DNA from: Romanomermis culicivorax
Taxonomy: Eukaryota; Nematoda; Enoplea; Mermithida; Mermithidae
DNA: 64,000 bases
Direction of reading: 5' to 3'
Assembly (NCBI GenBank): GCA_963922205.1
Contig: CAWUHX010000073.1
Span: 930,001-994,000, forward strand
Every line of letters starts with the position of its first letter. Position 1 is the first letter of the stretch. Positions 1 to 12,000 of the stretch are shown here, piece after piece. A program made the translations under genes and the position numbers. The notes under the pieces were generated by a model, which saw only the letters and a program-made list of their open reading frames with translations, did no database searches and was not told where the DNA came from.

Positions 1-3000
1 CTGTAGGATTTTGGAAAGGCAATAAGGCAGCAACATCTTTTTCGAGAGTGGATGTGGCTATTCCTTCAGCTGTGAAGAGAACCAATGATTCTTTCAGTTC
101 TAGAATTCTTAAAAGCATGATCAGGGTCAAATTCCACCATGTGAAAACTTCCTAAAAGCAAGTTATTCAGGTAGACATGGTATTCTTGACCAACTGTGGG
201 AAATCCAAAGCTAGAAAAGTAGTGATATAAAAAAATCATTTCTGTATCAAGTTTTTTGAGACTGACCTGGCATAACTATCAAGCTCTTTTAATGAGCTGT
301 ACAATTGATATTTTCAACCTGGAATCATTCAGAGAATATTAGAACCAGAAACACAGACTAAAGCATTTACCTGAAATAGAATTTTAGATCAGATTTCACC
401 AAAGATTCCAATAAGACTTACGATTTCTTTGTTGATATTCTATTTGCTCAACATTTCACCAAATACTTATGATAAATGTGCACCAGTGTCCATTTTGAAC
501 CAAGAGTCTGTGTGTGCAATACATACTTTTCCCTTTCATAATTAGCTTCTATCAAGTGGGTTGTGAGGCTAAAAACAAATAGAATCAGTACATTAAAAAA
601 AATCAAAACCTTCTCCACTCTGAAACAACCTAAAAAGGGCTTTGACTTGATTTGACCACATATCAGTTGTAAATAAAATATGATTATGATTTTCCTGGAA
701 TTTTTCTTCAATTTTTGAAGGAAGTTCATCATGGTATGCAAACAAAGTCTTTTGGTGTTTATTTAATTTGTATTCAGATATCTAAATACAAAAAAACATT
801 TCTTTATTCAAAATATCTACTCCCACATTTTTATTACTCCAGTTATTGAATCTTGAAATCCTATAGACTCCATAAATTCGACAAACAAATTACAAATGGC
901 CTGCATTTGTGCTATTTATAACTCAAAATTAACTAATTTTGGATCTTCTGAGGGCAATTATTTCAGAGAAAGAGGACATGTTACAACAAATTTGTTCATT
1001 TTTTATTGCATCAACTGATTTAATTTTATTTTCTGCCTGAAGCAAATGACCAAAGAGTCAGAGATTCATGTTTATGCTTTGGTTTAGTTTTTAAATCACT
1101 TCTGCATTCAATGCACTTCGCTTTATCTTCATCACCTGGGGACACTGTGAAGTATTCTCACACTCTGCTAGTAAAAGAAGAACTTGAACCCTTAATTTCT
1201 GGAAAAGAAGATTCTATGAACCTTTTTTAATTCCTTGAATGCTGCTGCAGCTGCTCCAGCTCAATAAGCTCCCAAGTAAGCATTTTTGCATTTCTCACAG
1301 CCTTAATTTGTCTTCTAATCAGTGTTTTTTCGAAAAAAAGAGCCAAACCTCGAGCCTGACAATAACTGCTCATCTTGATTTCCTGTCAGGATGTCATCAC
1401 CATCTAGTTCAATGCCTCTATCGTACAAATCAACAGAGTTAGCAGATCTACAAGCATCTTTCGTGTGTGGAAAAAGAAGAAAAAACTTTTCCAGTTACTC
1501 TTTTGAAATTTTTTCATGATGCATAATACCAACATCTTTAATGTCACTGGAGAATTTGTGGACAAATTTGAGAAAATTATGCTTCCAATGAGTCACTCGA
1601 TCCACATGTTGTTTATAAAACCTTCAGGCTGATGCAGTGTGCAAAATAATGTGCATGTCTTATGTCTCAAGTAGTGTAAAACAAAAACTGATTCTTTTAT
1701 TCACTAGCTTCCACTCAAAGCTTTAATCCTTAATGCCAACAAAGTTTTACTTAATGAATTCACATTTTGCTGCATCTATCTCGAATTTTTCCATATCTGT
1801 ACATGCCAAAATTGTTACTAGTGTTCAATCTCTTGAGACACAAATTCAATTTAGCAAAAAATGCAGCAGCAGCACTAAACATTACACTGTTTATTAAACA
1901 CATTTGAGTGAATAGTAGGAAAAAAATAAAGTAAGCAATCATAAATAGTGATTAAAAAATGGAAATGAGTGCTAGGTGGCAAAAAAATATTCATTTCCTT
2001 TTTCTGCATGTTGAACCTGCCATTGTTTTGGTTCCATGCAGCTTTATTTTGCCACACTAATTCTAGTCTGATGGTCGCAAGCCTGGCTTACCTTAATCTG
2101 TGTACCTTAAGGACATCAAGCAAAATCGTCAAAAAGCTATTGGTTTTCAATATCAAACATGCAGGTGCTTCAAGAATGCTCTACAGTCGATTTTTGACTG
2201 AAAGTCGGCTTTACAGCATTCTTGGATGTACTTAAATGCTTGGTATGAAAAAGACCTTAATGTATCCCTGTAACCCTTTTGGGGGTGAGAAAGGGGTGTA
2301 ATGTTGGGTGGGTTATTGTTAACAAATGAAAAAGACAACCTCACTGCTTCAGTGTTGACATAATACTTCAACCATTCTAGGAGTATGAGAGAACTATATG
2401 AAATGTATGGTAAATAAGTAATCATTATTCAACAGGTATTGAGGTCATAACATCTGTTGACTTAATACTGGATTGTTTACCTGGCATAAAGAAAAAGAGA
2501 GGAGTTCCACTTTATACCAGCAAACCAAAAACTAATTATCAACGTTTACTACAGCAGTCCATAATTTTCTTATAATGTATTTTCACATGCCTACTACAGT
2601 GGAGCATTTTAGTGATGGTTCAAATATAATTGACATACAATGAATTGTTTTGCATGTTACTTACTAATTATCTATTATACATCTGTCCTGCAATTGTTCC
2701 ATTCAGGCTGTTTTCCACTTTTATATGAATATATCAATAATATGGATGATTTATTGTATTATTTCAGCAGCTCCAAATGTGCATATTTTAAATTTCAGTA
2801 ATCTTTTGCACTTTTTGCATGTATCAAGATTTATCTTAAATTCATTTATTTTTTCTTAGAACAAGATCAGTAGTCAGCGATCCTTATTATCAAATAGAAA
2901 ACAGTATCAAAATTACTTTTCAGAACACTGTTTTCAATCATGTAGAAAAGAATTTGTCAAACAGCATCTGCTTCAGAAGCTCTAATGAGGACCTGAACTG

Positions 3001-4110
3001 GACTCTATACTGTCAGGAATGAAATTTCAATCTGGAGCTGAAATATATACCCTGATCAAATAGAGCAGAAAGTTTTTATGATAAAGAATTTTAACTGACT
3101 TATTTTCTTCTCTGTTATTGTGCAGCTGAATACTGTGCTAATGATTGTCACAATGTTTTTTATTCTTTGTATTCTTCCCCCTCACAGAGAATGAATGCAC
3201 TTTGGTAATCAATGGGGTCATTTTTGCCCTGAGGGTCATTTTTGGGGTCATTTTTGCCCTGGAAAATGACCTTAAATCAAAAGCATAGGAATTTTGTTCA
3301 ATTGAAACTGTTGTTGAATGTTTTGCACAAGAGGCAAATTACATATTATTTACCATCTCGTCTTCAATAAATATACATTGACATGTCCTCAATGAGGCCA
3401 AATGCTATGCAACAGATATTATTAGGCCCCTTACCGGTAAGGCCAGTGGAAGTGGGCTTTTTTGACATCATCCACTTTTTGAAGTCACCCGTAGTCACGT
3501 GACTAGGCATGGTCACATGGCTACGTGTGACTGTTGACATCATGTCTCGCTCAGTTCCACCAATAGAAAAAATCTGGCACTACGGCCATGCAATCTTGAA
3601 AGTGGTAGTTAATATATTGTATAGAGTATAGATAGAAAAATGCAAGTGATGATGAGGAAGTGTTTTCGTCACATTTCCGGTTCTTTTGTTTGTTTTTTCA
3701 CAATTTTCTGTCTTTCATGCTTTTTCTATTTTTGTATATCTCTCCTATGTATTGTCATCTTCACATTCTATATTTTCTTTTCAGTTTTTGTGTTTCAATT
3801 CTGTAGGCATTTTAAGAAATACGTCTTTTTTTTGTACTTTCCTTCCTTTATCATTTCCTTATCTTTTGCTGTTTATGTTTCACACACTCCGTTTTACCCA
3901 GTTTGTGGTTTCATAAAAACATAAAACCATTTTGTGTTCAACTGCAAGAAAACCGATTAATGGAGACAGGTAAATAATATAAATAAGAAATATATGTGGG
4001 GTTAAAATATACTATAGTGGACTGGATGATTGAAGAATGAAGGGAGAAAATATTTTCCACTTCTCAAAAATTAACTAGACTTTCTAAAAATAAAGCTGGG
4101 AAGGGAGTCC
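1..4110. other. AT-rich sequence without a recognisable gene
   Basis: Both strands hold only short ORFs with biased, low-complexity translations. A T-rich ORF near 3640-3924 gives a Phe/Cys/Ser-rich peptide typical of translated pyrimidine tracts. Small local repeats occur at 3208-3270, where a 'ggggtcatttttgccct' unit recurs. No family motif was recognised. Confidence 0.6.
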
Positions 4111-4620
4111 TGTGAAATGTACACACCCATAAAATGGAATAATAAGTTGCTTATTGACAAGTATGTATTGGTAGAAGATGTGGGTGCCTGTGTGCATGCA
4201 AAAGAACATTGCAACACCAAATGATGTATAATCCACATGTTTTCTTATCAGCCAGCCTCTGTAGATAGAAGACATGTTCATGAACAATGATTTATTGAAG
4301 AGAAAAGTAACAAAAAATAATGGCAAGCTTGTGGATGTATAAAATGTGCAGGATTTTTGTTGGTGTGAAATGTACTCACCAAAAAAAATTGAATAAAAAG
4401 TTGCTTATTGACAAGTATGTATTGGTAGAAGACCTGCATGCCTGGGTGGTGCAAAAGAACATTGCAACACCTAATGATATGACATATTTTTCTTATCAGT
4501 CAGCCTCTATGGATAGAAGACCTGCTCATGAACATTGATTAATTAAAAAAAAAAGTGGCAATACCTAAGGACAAAGCTTAAAAAAAATTGTCCACATGTG
4601 ATGTGCATTGAGAAATCAAA
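4111..4620 (+). repeat. imperfect tandem duplication, period about 253 bp
   Basis: The stretch starting 'tgtgaaatgt' at 4111 recurs at 4364, and 'aagttgcttattgacaag' at 4144 recurs at 4398. The two units stay alignable through the 'catgaaca' segment near 4280 and 4530. A third, more diverged start may follow near 4550. The repeat lies just upstream of the Maverick-like polymerase, so it could be part of that element's leader or an older host repeat; no terminal inverted repeat was found to decide. Confidence 0.7.
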
Positions 4621-4723
4621 TAAAAAGGCAAGAACATTGATCATAAGACATTTGCTCCAAAATTTTTACAGTTCTAAATTTGATTAATTCTATTATTAAA
4701 AAGGTTTCTTTTGTTGTGTCACT

Positions 4724-7700
4724 ATGGAAGATTATAATTCCAATGACTCTTATCCAATTAATATTGATGACACATTCATGGAGTGGATTTCAAATCCGGA
4801 AATTGAGACGCATGCCCCGCTTGATCAAGCTGAAAATGAAGGGAGTACAGAATCGTCAAAGATGGCCTCTAAGAATCAAGGTAAGAGTATAAGATTCTAT
4901 GCGAGATGCTGTCTTCCAATGTTGAATTTCTAGTGGAAACTCCTGGGCATACATTAATAGACAATGACCAGCCTCATAATCAAATAGAAGAATTTTCTCA
5001 ATCAGGTTAAGAAATACTTAGTATGTTGTTTTCATTTTTTAATAAGAGTATTTATAGGTCCTCTCAGTGATGATGATGATATGGAAGAGGGTGAGCTGCG
5101 TGGTTTGCTTTCGGAACCTCTAGCTGATTTTGAATCAAGTATTAGTAGCCTGGACAGTATGACTTGCAAAATTTCTAATGATAAAGAGATTATTCTGGAG
5201 CCAGTGTCATCATCAGATGAGAATGAGCAAGAAACTGTTGACACACCAGGTGTTATACTGGAAAATGTGACATTTGAGGAAAATGGTTCAATGAGTGATT
5301 CTGAACCAGAAATCGAGGTTATTGATGAATGGTATAAAGGTCAGCAGATAGATGGTGCTATCAATTTGGATCCCACCCTATTTTACTATTTTGGCCAGCC
5401 ATTTGTTCAATGAGTTTGTAGATATGGTACCCAAGGAGAAGCACAACAGTTCCACTCATGCAGTCTGGAAGACTGTCCCAACTTTCATGAATGCATGGGT
5501 GACATTTTTGATCATGCTCTTAATCAAATGCTCAATAGTACTCCATCTGCCTGGTGCTGTGTATTTTCATCCATACCTTGATGAACCAATTTATGTTCAT
5601 TTTCGTCCTGCTGAAACTTTAACTGGACCGACTATTGTAGAGCAATTTGACCAAGCTCTGCCCTGAAGCCCTCATCCGAATTGTTACAGTTACACCACCA
5701 TCAGGGTCTGGCTACCATAATCGACATCGATGTATTTCTCATAATGACTTTCTCCATCATGGTCATGGAGGATGTTATTATCATGATAAAGAATAGTGAT
5801 AATTTATGCCTGGCACGAGCTATTGTTGTAGCTATAGCTATAATGAATAAGACAGATGGGGCTTATCAATGGGATAATATACGCGGCAGTGAGGGTGGTA
5901 GTTGTTCATTGCAGACACAGAGAGCACGTGATTTAATGACCAGAGCTGGTCTTCAAAACCACACTGGTCCTTGCGGAATACAAGAATTGGAAATTATCCA
6001 AAGAACCCTAACCAAGTAAAAAATTAAAGTATTCAGTGAGGACGTTTATGGTGCCATTATATATGAAGGTGAGGATCTATACCCCAATGTATCCAAATGT
6101 AAGTATACTCTTGATTTCAGGTAACGTAAATTCCGAAAAAGTTATTCATCTTTACCATCATGAGTGTCACTATACAGTAATTAAATCCGTGACTGCATTC
6201 TTTGCATGAGTCTGTTGGTGTGAAGACTGTAACATTGCCTACAACAAGAGTGACCATTGCTGTAGAAACAAATGTTTTTAGTATTATCATCCTCCACCAT
6301 GCAAAGAAGATGGCATCCTATGCTGTGATCAATGCAATCTGTACTTCCAAAATACTCTATGTTTTGAGAAACACCTGTGGAAATATCGTAAAGGTAACAG
6401 CAAGGAAGCAACTGGTTCAATCACTGAAGGTGTGTCAATCTGTGATGAATACAATGTTGCAAAAAATTGTCATAAACAATTGAGAGGAGCCCATACAGAA
6501 CAACATAGATGTGGGTACTACAAATGTTGATCATGTGATGAAGAAGTGGAAGATGGTTTGTTTTTTTTCATTGCTGATTTTTGTGAAATTTCATTATCTA
6601 AACACTACATTTTTTACAGGACATCTATGCTACATGCAAAATGTTGAGGATGAAACACTTATTGAAGATGGAACCAACAATGATCCATACAAAAATGAAG
6701 ATGATGGGGACAATGTTGCTGATAATGATGATGATGAACAAGCTTCCACTCCAAAGAAGACAACAAAGAGACAAGACAAAGAGGATATTGTGCAATGATT
6801 TGTATTTTTTAACTTTGAGACCACCAAGAACATGTGATTTGAGAAACTGAACTTGGTACAGAGTTGCAACATGTACCAAATCTATGTATCGCTCACGTAA
6901 TTTGTGATGATTGTTGATATCAAAATTATGATGTGCAATATGGATGATGTGGCCCAAAGAGGAATATCTTTAAAGGTAATGATTGCCTGGAAGATTTTTG
7001 GTGATTTCTTTTTAATCCAAAGGCGACACATACTATGGCAATTGCCCATAATGATTGCAAGAAAGATCGCTGACAATTGCAGGGGCTTGTACCTGTGTTC
7101 ATTGCAGGGGCTTGTACCTGTGTTTTTAGGAAACTTTTCCTGAAGCCGAATATGATTGGACTCATACCACACAATGGTTATTGTGGAAAAGACAAATAAT
7201 CGGCAAAAGCAATCAAGTGGATGGAGTGGATTAGTGAAAAAGAAAACATTTAAATACAAAATGCATTAAATGGTAGAGAAGTACCTATTAGGCCAAATAA
7301 AGTTGATGGTAAATGTGGAGACACTGTTAGTGAATTTAATGGTTGTTTCTGGCAAGGCTGCCCAAAATGCATGCCTGATTGGAATAAGCTCGCAGCAGAT
7401 AGAAAAATGACTGCCCATGAAGCATATCAGCATACTAATGAAAGAAAATTCTTCCTGCAAAAAAAGTGTGGTTTGAAAATTATTGAACTGTGAGAATGTG
7501 AATTACATCAAATGTTGGAAAGAGATGCAGAAATGTGAGCATACTTTTCAAATCTGAAGTTGTTTGAACCATTGGACCACCCTGATGGTAAGTGATTATA
7601 ATCAGCTTATAACTTATATTGTATGTGTTTTAAGTGAAAATTTTACAGCATTTTATGGAGGCAGGACAAATGCCATAAAGTTACATCACAAAGTAGGGAG

Positions 7701-9070
7701 AAATGAGCAAATTGACTATGTCAATGTATGCAGCTTATATCCATACACCAACAAATATGGAAAATACCCCATTGGTCACCCACAAGTTATAACAAAGAAC
7801 TTTGAAATTATTACTAAAGACAATAGGCCATATGAAGGTTTGATCAAGTATTGTGTCCAACCACCTGAAAATCTTTATCACCCCTTACTCCCAATTTGAG
7901 TTCATGGAAAATTATTGTTCCCACTATGCTGTACTAGTGCGGAAGAAAAAAACACAGAATCATGCAGTCATAATGCTGATCAAAAAGCCCTTTATGACAC
8001 ATGGGTTACCTGCAAAGTTTACAAAGTGTTAGATCTGGGATATGAAGTAAGTGTATGATACTATCATCCTAAAAGCTACTCAAATAAACATCTGTCACTA
8101 GGTTGTAGAAGTCTAGGAAGTATGGCATTATGAAAATTTTGCTAAACTCACATTGGATTCTGATGATGTTGGCTTATTTGGAGGTTATATCAATACATTT
8201 ATGAAATTAAAAATGGTAATCAAAAACCTCAGTCTTGATAAAAGCTATATGAGAGGGATATTCTGTTTTTAGGAGGCCGAAGGTTGGCCAGATGAATGCA
8301 AAGATGAAATGAGCAAGAAAAGATACCTTAATGAAGTAACCATGCATGAAGGCTTTGAATTAGATCCATTAAAAATCAATACAAATCCCGGCAGATGGGC
8401 ACTAGCCAAACAAATGCTCAATTCATTTTGGGGGAAAGTAAGGTGGCATATTTCAGAATTTTTCTTGGTACACATTACTTATCTTCAGTTTGGACAGCGT
8501 AATAACATGATGAAGACCATATACTTCACTGACCCAAAGGAATATTTTCAATTGGTCTTTGATGCTTCAAATGTTATCCACAGCATAACAATCATCAGAC
8601 AACATCTCGTAGCTGTAACATATTCTCAGAAAGATGATTTCACCGATGTTCTGCCTTATACAAACCCAGTTATTGCTGCATGTACAACGTCCCAAGACCG
8701 GCTAACTTTATACTCTCATATCGAAAGACTGGATCATCGTGTACTTTATTTCTACACTGATAGCCTTATTTACATATCAAACTCCTCGAACAAAAATGAG
8801 TATAAAGTTTCCATTGGTCAAATGACAGATGAGTTGCCACTATATGGACCAGGATCATATATTTGTGAATTTATTAGTGGCCGGTTGAAGAATTATGCAT
8901 TTAAAGTATTTGCCTTGAATGATCAACATATCCACTATTCAGTGAAAGTTCGCAGAATTACACTAACAAAGGTGACCTGTAGACAAGTAAATTTCAAAAG
9001 TTTGAAAATAATGGTCTTTGATTTTGTGGAGAAAAATTTACAAAATGACATTAATATCGTATCACACTGA
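4724..9070 (+). pseudogene. Maverick/Polinton-type protein-primed family-B DNA polymerase, decayed, with tiny introns
   Basis: This gene would replicate a Maverick/Polinton-like (adintovirus-like) element. The product starts at the ATG at 4724. It is followed by an acidic N-terminus, a Cys/His-rich segment (about 6170-6540), an exonuclease region with 'FFNFET' near 6805 (the family has FDFET, so the catalytic Asp is now Asn), 'GCFWQGCPKC' near 7350, 'VCSLYPY' near 7730 (polymerase motif A), 'LNSFWGK' continuing to 'FGQR' across an intron (motif B), and 'YTDSLIY' near 8755 (motif C, usually DTDS). Seven short GT-AG introns restore continuity: 4881-4933, 5006-5057, 6556-6619, 7588-7648, 8047-8101, 8216-8272 and 8438-8488. 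Frameshifts and stops (e.g. the triple stop near 5792) and the altered catalytic residues show it is dead. The family call is firm; exact exon limits between 5400 and 7300 are approximate. Confidence 0.85.
7076..7125 (+). repeat. 25-bp perfect or near-perfect tandem duplication inside the polymerase
   Basis: 'attgcaggggcttgtacc' begins at 7076 and again at 7101. The duplication lies in the exonuclease-to-polymerase part of the decayed gene and adds 25 bp, so it shifts the frame. It is a post-insertion lesion. Confidence 0.8.
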
Positions 9071-9219
9071 ACTGGACAAAGATGAGAAGGCCATCAAGTG
9101 GTCACTGAAAATGTGGTTGGAAATTCCTCATGGCTGGAAGTTTTGAAGTTTTATGTTGCTTTTTCCATAAATATAATGTGCATATGTGTTTGTCGTCATT
9201 TTGAGAGCGAGTGATGAAT

Positions 9220-9829
9220 ATGGAATTTCCCTGGCACTCAGCCCGGACCAAATCTGGAAAGACAGAATTGGATAAAAAATGGTTGGATATTCTCAAGAAA
9301 TAATTGATCCTGCCCCTGCCTGCATCTTATGGTCTTATACAGAATGGCAAAGTGCATATAACAACTTGCAGTCCAAATTAGGTAACATATGTTTTATAGA
9401 GTGAATGCTTTCTATTGATGAGTTGAAAGGGTTTAAAACATTACCACAACTGTTGATTTTGGATGATATGATGCAATAATAAAAAATGATAAGCATTTGA
9501 ATGAGCTTTTTACATGTGGCTCACATCACTGGAATTTATCTGTTATTCACATAGTGCAGAAAGCCTTTTTTGATGGAATGCGCACCAGTCAAATAAATGC
9601 CCAATATACAATCCTAATGAAAAATCCTGCTGACAGGTTACAAGTGCAAACATTGGGTAGACAGATGTTCCCAGCATCCAAACATTTCAAAGAAGCCTTT
9701 GATGATGCAACCAAACAACCATTTGGATATTTACTTATTCATTTGACTCAAAACACTCCTGATACACTTAGGCTGAGAACAAAAATATTTCCTAATGATC
9801 AAGGAATGATTATATATACACCAAAATGA
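9220..9829 (+). pseudogene. Maverick/Polinton FtsK/HerA-type packaging ATPase, decayed
   Basis: In Mavericks and related viruses this P-loop ATPase drives genome packaging into capsids. Three frames must be read to follow it. 'TKSGKT' at 9247-9264 is the Walker A motif (the family usually has GPTGSGKT). 'CILWSYTEWQ' near 9325 matches the conserved stretch after the P-loop. 'LLILDDMM' at 9450-9473 is Walker B. The open part 9497-9829 carries 'CGSHHWNLSVI', 'KNPADRLQVQTLGRQMFP' and 'PFGYLLIHL', all typical of this family. It lies about 150 bp after the polymerase on the same strand, consistent with one element. Frameshifts and stops between the motifs make it non-functional. No integrase or protease partner was recognised nearby. 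Confidence 0.8.
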
Positions 9830-9987
9830 GTATCATGCATTATGCCTTATTATCAGTTATAATTTCTACTGCTGCTGAGGAAGGTTGATGATGGATTTGC
9901 TTAATTTTTCAAAAAGCTAATGTGCAATTAAGAACAGGATTGTGCTCATTAAGGTTGCCTCCATCACTAGTCAAACTTCCATACACT

Positions 9988-10353
9988 CTACCAATAGAAC
10001 TTGGTCCACCAAAAGACATTAGTAAACCTAAGGATAGGAAATAATGGAATGAAATTTACAAAGTCTAACTGCAGTTCATGGACAAGCTTATCAAATAATC
10101 GTTGCTTCAGGCAACAGGAACATTGATCACAAGCAAAACTGCAGAATTCCAAAATTCCAAACACACCTTCCACAGAAAATCGTGAGAAATATTTTCATCC
10201 CCATATATATTTAATGAGTGGGAAACATAATACTGAAGCAAGAATACTGAAATTCTCTAAGAGAATGAAGTCATCTTTTGTAATTAGGTTGTTGATGCTG
10301 ATGTGGCACACTTATAGTGACACATTTCTCAATCAGGACACTCCTAATGCTAG
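9988..10353 (-). other. probable remainder of the B3 retroelement, unassigned
   Basis: A 61-codon open stretch (9988-10173) and further broken frames lie between the Maverick ATPase and the B3 env fragment. No alignable similarity to the later part of the B1 env or to RT was seen. It may be decayed env or flanking DNA. Confidence 0.25.
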
Positions 10354-10900
10354 TCACCTACAATCACTACATTGGGATAAAAGCTGTTGCACACCATTTC
10401 CCATATTGTGCCCAATTTTTTGGCCCTTTTTGGACAAAAGTTGAACTGAGTATAGCAGAATAATTTCCTTTGAAAACATAAGGGCATACATAAGCATTCC
10501 TTTCATCCCAAATAATAGTGCCATCAGGTGTGTTGTATTGGCCTGCCATAGCTTTAGAGACACCATTATCACCAAGGTCAGTAAGCATATTTCCTCCATC
10601 CCAACTAGCCACTTGACGTTGTTCAATAATCAGGTTTGTAACAGCACCATTGAAAAGAAGGTGTGAGACTGTTATTAGTTGATCAATGTTTATTTCCTAT
10701 TCTTTTCAAGGATTGATGGGAATAGAATTTTCTTTCGAATACATTTTTGCACTCAGTTGCATTGATTTGTTCACTCTTTACTGTGTCTTGAATTATGGTT
10801 TTTGATCCAAAGAATCCACCATTAGTGCATAATGTTTTTGAACATTTTAGACAATTGTAACATTTTAAACAATTGTAATGAAGGGGTAACTCTGATGTTG
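10354..10900 (-). pseudogene. Env-like glycoprotein fragment of retroelement copy B3
   Basis: The minus-strand translation aligns with the larger env of B1 (31.1-32.5 kb). 'CSKTLCTNGGFFGSK' near 10850 corresponds to 'RKVCTNTGFFRSR' in B1. 'RQVASWDGGNMLTDLGDNG' near 10600 corresponds to B1 'GQVASWDG' followed by 'LSTLGDIGG'. 'GQYNTPDGTIIW' matches B1 'GQCITLDGVIVW'. The signal peptide and the first roughly 60 residues seen in B1 and B2 are missing, and the frame is broken between the two blocks. It lies downstream of the B3 protease, unlike in B1 and B2. It is a relic of a membrane glycoprotein; the parent virus or element family was not identified. Confidence 0.7.
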
Positions 10901-11129
10901 CATCCTAGTTTTTAGTGTCAAGTCACCTTCCTCTGCTGGATTGCCTAAGTTTCCAAATCCACTCAAGGAAAACAATTCTAAATCATCTTTTTCTTCGCAA
11001 AAAAAGATCTGCATTTTTCTCTCCATATCCACAAGTAACTCCTTAGGTTTTGAGGACAGAAGTTTCAGCTATTTTTGCTTCAGATTCAGGAGAAGCGTAA
11101 TCAGGAATATCTCTATAAGTATTTGAAGT

Positions 11130-11668
11130 CACAGGAGCATATAGCATGCCACTTGCTTCGACAGAAATAGATTTAAAACTGATCGTAGGGTTCAACCAAT
11201 TAAATTGGACATTTTCAAAAATAGACGGGAAATTTGAATTCAGAATAATTTGAGCTAGAGCTTCTTCTGAATATATACCTAAAGTTTTATGTCAACATCT
11301 TCAACTTTTATGTTTATATAGGCTGACCCTATCAAATAAATCTTTCCGCCATTTGCTGTCATTAATTCTATATTAGTCCTCAAAATTTGCACTTGAGGAA
11401 CTTTTAGAAGGATTTCCAAATCAACTATAGATAAGACAGCTCCAGTATCTATTAAAGCATAGGCTGTGCTGTGATTATTCAAAAGAACTCTTACACAAGA
11501 AACTCCACTACTGAAATGATTGTTGTACCACGAAATCGGGCAGATATAAATCTTAGTTGGTTCCTTACTCTTATCTTTTGATACTTTGATTTTTGGAATT
11601 TTGTTCTTCATTGCCTCATCACTGAATGAAATTTCTTGAACAATCAACGGTTCCTGAACAGCATTCAA
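11130..11668 (-). pseudogene. retropepsin (aspartic protease) of retroelement copy B3
   Basis: The ORF contains 'YALIDTGAVLSIVDLEIL', with the catalytic DTGA codons at 11438-11449. A flap-region equivalent 'TANGGKIYLIGSAYI' and the C-terminal 'IILNSNFPSIFENVQFNW' follow; the family normally has a Gly-containing 'ILGxDFL' here, so that part is degraded. The domain would cut the Gag/Pol polyprotein. It follows gag by about 330 bp on the same strand. It closely resembles protease 2 of B1 ('ALIDTGAVFSLLDHKLV'). A frame change near 11060 leads into an acidic linker before the env fragment. Confidence 0.75.
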
Positions 11669-12000
11669 TCAAAACCAAATCCTGTTGAATCACTTCAGTT
11701 GCGCAAATGGAGATGTAATTCGAGTGCATCAAAATAAAGTTTTTGACTGATGATTGTGCAACCATCTGGGGGTCCTCATCAGCGTTTTCTTGCAAAACTT
11801 GTCGTGGACAAAAACAACATGTGCAAATAGGAGCTGAATTCATAAACAAAGATTCCTCATGGTTTTTGAAGATTTTGAAGATTTTCATCATGAAAATCAA
11901 TGTTAGGAATGTGATTTTGTTTGTTAACGCAAGTGACAATGTCATTCTTTACTGGAATTCTCTTTTGAAAAGGTTTTCTGCTTTCATCCTCTGGAAACTT

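Noticed and set aside
3640-3924. Phe/Cys/Ser-rich ORF of 94 codons
   Set aside because: A translated T-rich tract; two frames are open over the same stretch and neither shows a domain.
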